From: a virus
DNA: 22,443 nt
Reading direction: 5' to 3' (one strand)
Virus record (IMG/VR): IMGVR_UViG_3300020196_000274
Span: 1 to 22,443 of that record
The notes beneath the pieces were generated by a model that had not been told where the DNA came from, ran no database searches, and saw only the letters and a program-made list of their open reading frames with translations. A program made the translations under genes and the position numbers. Below are positions 16,575 to 22,443 of the stretch, piece after piece (the stretch's first letter is position 1; each line of letters starts with the position of its first letter).

Positions 16575-18170
16575 TTAAAACTCCAGTATGACTTTAATAT
16601 CTTCTTTTTGGCTAGAAGATCTGGGAATTGGCTGCCTATTATCTATGTAGATAATTTCACCAGACTTTTTATTATATTCTGCAGAGGATATACCTGAAAC
16701 AAAATCAAGACCTAACTGATATATTCTATTATTTATTGTGGTCGTTATACCGTTAAAATTGGTATTGATTGATAAAGCTGGTCCAATAATTGAAGATCCG
16801 TTTATTGTAACTCCATAACCAATGTCTGGATTTGATGTGAAAGGAATTATTCTAAATGCAGTTTCACTTGAAGCTAGTCCCGTTGATTGATAGTATTTAA
16901 GAACCCCTGTTATTGGATCCCATGATGCAACAAATCCTATTGCAGTTGACCCAAATCCAACTGTTTGAGTAATTTTTGAATCTATTGCATAAGTTGTGTT
17001 AGTAGTAATTCCAGATAATTTTAAAGCCTGCAATCCACTTACTAGAGAAGTATTTAATACTTGGACATTACTGCCAACAACGGTTGGATTTTTTATCACT
17101 CCTACTCTAGCGAAATCGTTTCCAAGAATAATATCCGGATTACTGTCTAATGTTTCAAATCTAGAATATAACAAAACACGATATGCACCCAGTTCTCTGT
17201 ATATATCATATCCATGTCCACCTTTCGGGGGGATAATTACTTGAAAAGTTGCTACAGAAGTTGTACCAATTCCAGTATTACTTAACTGACCTAATGGGCC
17301 ATTAATATTTGATTCTGGAGCTCCTGGATAAAATTGAATGGTGCCATATGTATAGTCTTTCCCACCTTCAGTGACGAATACCTCAGATATTTTTCCAAAA
17401 GAATCGATTGTAATTGTAGCTTTACCTCCAGAACCATCACCCAATATTGGAACATTCGAAAAAGAAGTTGAGATTGGTTGATAATTTGAACCCCTGTTTG
17501 TGACAAGAATTACTTCTATTTTTCCATCAATAGAATTATTTTTTGTTGCAACACTTTCTCCAACTACTCCCCAATCTTCAGGAACTGGAATATACTCAAT
17601 AGAATCAAATTTAACAATTTCCGAAGGTTTAATGGTGTAAAGATATTTCCAAATATATCCGTCTCCACTAGCGCCCGCAGATCTGGGCTCCAAATCAATA
17701 AAAGTTGGTTGATCATATGATGGTCTGCCCTTAGGATTTTCAGGATCCGTGCCATTTTGGAGACAAATATAAACTCTTAAGTCATCATTAATTGCGTAAT
17801 AATTTGATTCATATAGAGAAGTTGAATTTGAAACTGGTGAAGGGTTGTAAACATTATAATCATGCCTATACATTTCATAGGTATTGCCGGCAACCCAAGG
17901 TGTTTTTCTAATTAATCTCCTAACATCTTGATTTGTTATTTGTTTCATTGCAATAATACTTTCTTTTATCTGGTTTTCCTCTTGAAAACCATCCAAAGGA
18001 GATGGTGTATTAGCAATCCAATTTGGTGTTCCACCAGTAGCCGGATTTAATGCGTTAGGAAGGCCAATAAAAGTATAATATTTACTATCAGTATTCCCAG
18101 CGCCAGAAACACTCTTTGCAAAAGTTTCTGCATTTAGAATTCTAAATTGATCTGATATAATTGCGGGCAT
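16575..18170 (-). CDS. 8: Baseplate wedge protein gp8-like (531 aa)
   Basis: ATG (18170) to TAA encodes 531 residues beginning MPAIISDQFRILNAETFAKS. The protein carries YYTFIGLPNALNP, WIANTPSPLDGFQEENQIKE, DVRRLIRKTPW, YEMYRHDYNVYNPSPVSNST, YICLQNGTDPENPKG, FIDLEPRSAGASGDGYIWKY and LYTIKPSEIVKFDSIEY in that order. From memory this series characterises the cyanophage homologues annotated as T4 baseplate wedge gp8, although T4 gp8 itself is shorter (334 residues). A beta-rich tail follows, with ITIDSFGKISEVFVTEGGKD and VIIPPKGGHGYDIYRELGAY. In T4, gp8 is part of the hexagonal baseplate wedge together with gp6, gp7, gp10, gp25 and gp53. The ribosome binding site is weak. It sits between two giant structural genes, consistent with baseplate assembly. 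The gp8 name is less certain than the structural role. Confidence 0.75.
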   Translation of the reverse strand: MPAIISDQFRILNAETFAKSVSGAGNTDSKYYTFIGLPNALNPATGGTPNWIANTPSPLDGFQEENQIKESIIAMKQITNQDVRRLIRKTPWVAGNTYEMYRHDYNVYNPSPVSNSTSLYESNYYAINDDLRVYICLQNGTDPENPKGRPSYDQPTFIDLEPRSAGASGDGYIWKYLYTIKPSEIVKFDSIEYIPVPEDWGVVGESVATKNNSIDGKIEVILVTNRGSNYQPISTSFSNVPILGDGSGGKATITIDSFGKISEVFVTEGGKDYTYGTIQFYPGAPESNINGPLGQLSNTGIGTTSVATFQVIIPPKGGHGYDIYRELGAYRVLLYSRFETLDSNPDIILGNDFARVGVIKNPTVVGSNVQVLNTSLVSGLQALKLSGITTNTTYAIDSKITQTVGFGSTAIGFVASWDPITGVLKYYQSTGLASSETAFRIIPFTSNPDIGYGVTINGSSIIGPALSINTNFNGITTTINNRIYQLGLDFVSGISSAEYNKKSGEIIYIDNRQPIPRSSSQKEDIKVILEF

Positions 18171-18190
18171 TTTATAAATATACTTTTCTT

Positions 18191-18198
18191 TATTTAGT
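18191..18198 (-). promoter_or_regulatory. Weak late-promoter-like octamer upstream of gp8
   Basis: Minus-strand ACTAAATA matches the T4 late core TATAAATA at six of eight bases. It overlaps the TAA of the giant upstream gene and lies 20 bases before the gp8 ATG. It is reported because three other junctions in the window have the same arrangement; alone it is weak. Confidence 0.25.
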
Positions 18199-21100
18199 TA
18201 CTTAATAGTCCTCTTGTTCTAAAGATCTTAGCAGAGGTACTTAATCCAACCAATCCATTATTTGTATAAGTTTCAAAAGATTCTGCTCCGGTTAAAGACA
18301 AAGCTCTATTTTGGTAGTCATATATTTTACCCCAACTATATCTTCCATAAAAATTATTAGTTCCGACACCAGTATTATTTGGACCTCTTTTATAAACTTT
18401 AACATAGTTATCTACCATAGGAGCAAAATGACATGTTACCGTCACTATGCCCAGATTTGGAGTTGTTACATTGTCTGCAATATAAACTCCATCTATAAAA
18501 CTTTTTGCAGTTCCAATTCTTGAATTTGGATAATTACTCATTCCGCCAAGTAAAGTTGTTATTCCTACCAAATCACCTCCAGTGGAAACATTACTATCAG
18601 TAATTACAAAATAATCACCTTTTTGTAATTGACTATTAGAAATTCCAAATGTATTAAGAGATGAATATCCGATTCCTAAAGTATTATTATCATAAGTTTC
18701 AGACTGTAAGACAAATTCTATTTTTGGTGAGGTTGTTCCTATGCCAGGAGTTCCAGAAATAAATGTGTTTATTCCAATAATTATTCCATGGTCACCTACT
18801 GCCTTAAAAGATTTAATAGTTTCAGATCTAAACACATCTGGTTCAATCATTACTGCAGGTGGAGAATTTTGCAAGTATCCAAATCCACCATCTATAATAA
18901 CGATTGAAGTTACTAATCCAGAAGTTACTGATGATTGTGCTACAGCCCTATGGAAAACAGGTTCAGCATATATTACAGTCGAAGCTGCACCAACTGCAAT
19001 ATATTTTCCATTTGTGCCAAGAGATTCCTCAAATGATAAATCTTTTATGTTATTAGTTCCCACATAATTCCTAATAACCCATGTAGATAGATTAAATGAG
19101 TAGTATAAATCCCCACTAGATGTAATAGCAACGTAAAAACCATAATTATATTTAATATTTACAAAATTTGTTAATCCATACAAATTAGTTGTTATAAATT
19201 CATACGAACTTCTACTAATAGATTTTAATATAGCTCCATTATTTGCAGCAATAATAAAATTACTTCCATCAAAAGTAACTTTATTTAAATTATTACTAGT
19301 TGGAGATGGTTCTAGTTCCCAGAACAATCCAGTATTTGATGTTAATATAGTTCCGTCATTACCAACTGCAACGAAATATCCATTACCAAATGCGATACTA
19401 TTTAAATCTTTAATTGTTCTAGAATATCTGTTAACAAAAGTATTAGTATGTATTCCTGAACCAACAAATATAGATCCAGCGGTTCCAACAGTTACCCATG
19501 TATTTGGTAATGGATTATATACAATTTCTTTTAACGTTCCGTTATATGAACTAGATTGTTGCAATAATGCTCCATATCCAGGAATAGATAATTCTTCTAC
19601 AAGATTTAATTGTGTCCAACTTGAAATAGTAGTAGCATATCCAGTCGCTTTTCCAATTTTTCCAAAAGATCCAACAGCTAGTATTGTATTAGAATTACCA
19701 TATCCAACAGATGCCGAATATACAGAATTAAAATTAGTTGTTGATCCCAGTCCAATATTTCCAACTTCCCATTCAGAACCATCTGCACTAATAACATATA
19801 AAGAGCTATTTCCGACAGAAATAATTCTTTCTCCAAAACTTAACGAATTTAGTTGTGAAGTTGTAGATAGTCCAGAAATACCAGTAACAGTATTCCATTC
19901 ATATATGGGATCTTTAATTGAAATAGCAGAAAGGGATATATTAACATATGGAGAAGTAGTATATGCATATCCAACTCCAGGAGAAGTTACTGTTATTGAA
20001 GAAATTGTAGATGCTACTGAAACTGTAGACGTAGCTTCTGCTGCTTCAGTAGTTCTATTTTCAACTATGAATAAATTTCTTAAATCTTCAACCAAGTTAT
20101 CAGTTCCAGCAAAAATTGGAAAAGCATTATCAACATAAATTGAAGTATCTTCCGGAGATATACTTTTTATTATAGTAGCATTTGGTCTTATGTTGCTTTG
20201 TAGATTCGGTCTAGATTTTGCAAATAATGATCCTGTTATAATTTTATCTTGTTTTTGTTTTTTCCATGTCAATGGTCTTTCTTTACTGGAATCTGTAATA
20301 ATTCCTATGCTGCCATAAGTAAATGTATCCAATTGATCTGATGATACTATTTTTTTGACTGTTCTTTCAAATTGAGAAATGTCATAAAGATCATCACGAT
20401 TTTCTTGAATTACTAATGAATCGCCAACTTTTATAGTTTTTGGTGGTTCTATTTCTTCAACATCAATTGATGAGCCTCTGTAATAAAGAATACTACATTT
20501 AGAGTTTTTTCTGGGTGCTTCCTTAAAAATTACTCTACTTCCTTGGAATGTATAAGAATCTAGAGGATTTTGTATTACATTATTAATGTAGATAAAGATA
20601 TTATTTGTAATATCCAAATCTGACCCAACTGGAGTTTTTAAACTTAAAACTTGTTTAACACCATTAATCATCGCACTCAAAGTAAATTTCTTTCTAAATC
20701 CATTAAAGTTTTCGGAAATATCATCGAATATGATAAATTGTCCTGGATAAAAACCACTAAACTTATCAGTTTGAATTTCTTGTACTGTTAGAATGAGATC
20801 TTCTGGTTGTCTGAATGAAACTATGCCGCTTTGCGTATAAAAATGAGGAATGGTTGTGATTCCAGATAGTATAGTGAATACATTTGTTGATCCAAGGCCA
20901 ACGGTATCAGGAATTCCAGTTACTTGGAAATCATAAGCACCATCAGAACTATCATCGGTATATCTAAGAACTCTTTGAACAGTTGCAGCTTTTTTGGTTT
21001 TTCCACCACTTACGTAATCATGAACGATTGTAGAAATACCCGCATTAAATGTAAAAGTATTTGTAGTTATACCAATAACAGTAAATGTATATCCATAAAT

Positions 21101-22443
21101 GGAGGATCCTGGATACGGGAATATTGTAGATGTAATACCAGCTTGAGCTGTGCCACCAGAAACATAAGTATGTGTAATACTGGAAACTCCCACATTGATT
21201 GTAAATTGCGTCTGACTTAAAACAGAATTGACTTTAAAAATATCCCAATTACTCAATGTATTTTGACTAGATCCTGGATACGGGAATATTGTAGATGTAA
21301 TACCAGATCCACTAGGACAGGTGAGAGCGATTCCAGCTAACTTGATTTGCTTTCCTGTAATAGCTAAGTGATTACTTGCGGTAGTGATTGTTGCTATTCC
21401 AGATACTTTATCGTAGATGAGATTTGTAATATTTACAATTGGATTTTGAACATATCCAGGACAGGTAAGAGAAAGATCTTCTAAAGTAACTTTATCTCCA
21501 ATTAAATAGTTGTGATTACTTGAGGTGGTTGCTGTTGCAATACCTGTTGTATTAGTATATTTAAATGTGGTGATTCCTATTTCTGGCCAACCAACAAATG
21601 TATGTGGAATTGTAGAAATTCCAGAGTTTATTGTAAAACTCGTAGATCCTAAAGATGTGAGAACTGGGAATACTTTTCCATAAGTGCTTGTGCCATCCGG
21701 GAATATTGTAGTTGTTACACCTGATTGAGCTGTCCCACCAGAAACATAAGTATGTGCAATACTAGAAACTCCGGCTATAATTGTGAATTGTGTATTACTT
21801 AAAACTGAGTTAACTTTAAATACATCAAATGTTCCACTTACAGCAGTAGGACTAGATCCTGGATATGGGAATATTGTAGACGTAATACCCACTGTTGCTG
21901 TGCCACCCGAACTATAAGTATGTGCAACAGTAGAAATTCCTGCATAGAATACAATTGTTGTGCCAGAGGTTCCTACAAGAACTCTGAACACATTGAAAGT
22001 TCCCCCAAGGGTATTTGGACTACTATTCGGATAAGAATTGCCCAAGGTTCCTATACCAGCTGAGTATGGGAACTTGGTGGTTGAATATCCGATAGCTTCT
22101 GATGGACAAGAAAGAATAATATCAGAAAGTTGAACATATTCCCCTGGTATTAATTCATGATTTGCGTCAAGTGTAATCGTTGTTATACCGGTAGAATTAG
22201 TATAGACAAAATTGGTAATATTATAAGTTGCAATTCCTGTTGCACTATGTGCAGCACAAGAGAATGCAATTCCAGCCAGTTTTACTTGTTTTCCGGTAAC
22301 CGCACCATGATCAGAGGATGTTGTAATTGTAGCGATACCAGCTATATGATTATAAACAACATTACTAATATTAACTGCAGCATTTGTTGTATATGATGGA
22401 CAAATAAAAGGTAAATTATATAAAAATACTTCATCACTAGTTT
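18194..22443 (-). CDS. Giant virion structural protein with beta repeats and a putative seven-bladed propeller, 5' end missing
   Basis: The frame is open from the right edge to TAA at 18194 (1415 complete codons visible). The first ATG-like start inside it would be an in-frame TTG at 22045, but homologous repeat sequence continues upstream without a stop, so the true start lies beyond the window. The visible N-terminal part (22443 to about 20810) alternates two modules: an 'NH-x-x-x-x-G-x-x-V-x-L-x-x-x-x-L-x-CP' type and an 'F-x-V-x-(10)-FT-x-x-x-G-(I/V)-S-(S/T)-I-x-H-x-Y-x-SGG' type. Next comes a DDISENFNGFRKKFTL module (about 20735-20470), related to one in the 225-residue gene. Then follow a GVGY-x-x-x-x-P motif, a sevenfold repeat like a beta-propeller (about 19855-18963), a second GFGY motif, and a C-terminal beta region ending GAESFETYTNNGLVGLS. 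The context next to gp8 and the repeat style indicate a large baseplate or fibre-type virion protein. No enzyme motif is seen. Confidence 0.8.
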   Translation of the reverse strand, partial: TSDEVFLYNLPFICPSYTTNAAVNISNVVYNHIAGIATITTSSDHGAVTGKQVKLAGIAFSCAAHSATGIATYNITNFVYTNSTGITTITLDANHELIPGEYVQLSDIILSCPSEAIGYSTTKFPYSAGIGTLGNSYPNSSPNTLGGTFNVFRVLVGTSGTTIVFYAGISTVAHTYSSGGTATVGITSTIFPYPGSSPTAVSGTFDVFKVNSVLSNTQFTIIAGVSSIAHTYVSGGTAQSGVTTTIFPDGTSTYGKVFPVLTSLGSTSFTINSGISTIPHTFVGWPEIGITTFKYTNTTGIATATTSSNHNYLIGDKVTLEDLSLTCPGYVQNPIVNITNLIYDKVSGIATITTASNHLAITGKQIKLAGIALTCPSGSGITSTIFPYPGSSQNTLSNWDIFKVNSVLSQTQFTINVGVSSITHTYVSGGTAQAGITSTIFPYPGSSIYGYTFTVIGITTNTFTFNAGISTIVHDYVSGGKTKKAATVQRVLRYTDDSSDGAYDFQVTGIPDTVGLGSTNVFTILSGITTIPHFYTQSGIVSFRQPEDLILTVQEIQTDKFSGFYPGQFIIFDDISENFNGFRKKFTLSAMINGVKQVLSLKTPVGSDLDITNNIFIYINNVIQNPLDSYTFQGSRVIFKEAPRKNSKCSILYYRGSSIDVEEIEPPKTIKVGDSLVIQENRDDLYDISQFERTVKKIVSSDQLDTFTYGSIGIITDSSKERPLTWKKQKQDKIITGSLFAKSRPNLQSNIRPNATIIKSISPEDTSIYVDNAFPIFAGTDNLVEDLRNLFIVENRTTEAAEATSTVSVASTISSITVTSPGVGYAYTTSPYVNISLSAISIKDPIYEWNTVTGISGLSTTSQLNSLSFGERIISVGNSSLYVISADGSEWEVGNIGLGSTTNFNSVYSASVGYGNSNTILAVGSFGKIGKATGYATTISSWTQLNLVEELSIPGYGALLQQSSSYNGTLKEIVYNPLPNTWVTVGTAGSIFVGSGIHTNTFVNRYSRTIKDLNSIAFGNGYFVAVGNDGTILTSNTGLFWELEPSPTSNNLNKVTFDGSNFIIAANNGAILKSISRSSYEFITTNLYGLTNFVNIKYNYGFYVAITSSGDLYYSFNLSTWVIRNYVGTNNIKDLSFEESLGTNGKYIAVGAASTVIYAEPVFHRAVAQSSVTSGLVTSIVIIDGGFGYLQNSPPAVMIEPDVFRSETIKSFKAVGDHGIIIGINTFISGTPGIGTTSPKIEFVLQSETYDNNTLGIGYSSLNTFGISNSQLQKGDYFVITDSNVSTGGDLVGITTLLGGMSNYPNSRIGTAKSFIDGVYIADNVTTPNLGIVTVTCHFAPMVDNYVKVYKRGPNNTGVGTNNFYGRYSWGKIYDYQNRALSLTGAESFETYTNNGLVGLSTSAKIFRTRGLLSN
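18963..19855 (-). other. Seven-repeat propeller-like domain within the giant structural protein
   Basis: Seven segments of about 40 residues share the pattern (L/F)-N-x-(I/V/L)-x-(F/Y), a gap, a hydrophobic triplet then (V/A)G, G-x-(I/L), and near the end S-x-(5-6)-W. Examples are LNSLSFGERIISVGNSSLYV, LNSIAFGNGYFVAVGNDGTI, LNKVTFDGSNFIIAANNGAI and IKDLSFEESLGTNGKYIAVG. The first blade has SADGSEW, close to an Asp-box; others have degenerate versions (SNTGLFW, SFNLSTW). The layout recalls Ycf48/Hcf136-like, sialidase-type and Asp-box propellers. Fold prediction is by eye. Confidence 0.6.
20810..22443 (-). repeat. Alternating beta-module repeats, partly near-identical in DNA
   Basis: This stretch holds at least four 'CP' modules and about six 'HTYVSGG' modules in tandem. 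Some copies are close at the DNA level: a run of about 37 bases including ATTGTAGATGTAATACCAG and its upstream GGATACGGGA recurs from 21104 and 21270, with a slightly changed copy from 21855. The repeats continue to the right edge. Confidence 0.82.

Noticed and set aside
18173-18180. TATAAATA on the plus strand
   Set aside because: An exact late-promoter match but facing right, where no plus-strand gene exists. It lies in the AT-rich leader of the gp8-like gene and is probably chance.
22043-22045. TTG as the start of the right-edge gene
   Set aside because: The same frame continues upstream to the window edge with the same repeat modules, so this is an internal Leu codon.
1-22443. tRNA genes, insertion sequences, integrase or attachment sites
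   Set aside because: No cloverleaf-like sequence, transposase motif or flanking inverted repeat was seen by eye, and coding sequence fills almost the entire window.

Overview
The window looks like part of the virion structural module of a T4-like marine myovirus, most probably a cyanophage (Prochlorococcus/Synechococcus) or a pelagimyophage. This rests on AT-rich DNA (about one third G+C by eye), a baseplate-wedge gp8-like protein, a very large DUF4815-type structural protein, a tail fibre with an Mtd-type N-terminal domain, and a T4-type late promoter core (TATAAATA). There are no replication, metabolic, RNA or mobile-element genes, so the host cannot be fixed from this window.

Every gene I can support lies on the minus strand, so transcription runs from right to left. 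In that order they are: (1) 22443-18194, the 3' part of a giant structural protein with alternating beta-rich repeats and a putative seven-bladed propeller; (2) 18170-16575, gp8-like baseplate wedge; (3) 16568-9066, a 2500-residue DUF4815-like protein; (4) 9064-8819, a small coiled-coil protein; (5) 8795-8463, a small beta-rich protein; (6) 8463-7786, a 225-residue fibre-like protein; (7) 7739-6732, a 335-residue structural protein that appears to have its own late promoter and terminator; (8) 6634-2216, a 1472-residue repeat protein; (9) 2167-1, a tail fibre with an Mtd-like head and 20-residue repeats, cut by the left edge.

The genes are packed tightly. The longest gap, 97 bases at 6635-6731, holds a hairpin terminator. 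Several stop codons are fused to T4-late-like AT-rich octamers. The proteins plausibly form or decorate the baseplate, with the last genes encoding fibres or adhesins. The most unusual features are the propeller-like domain inside gene 1, the shuffled near-identical repeats in gene 8, the nested repeat architecture of gene 9, and the self-contained promoter-gene-terminator unit of gene 7.
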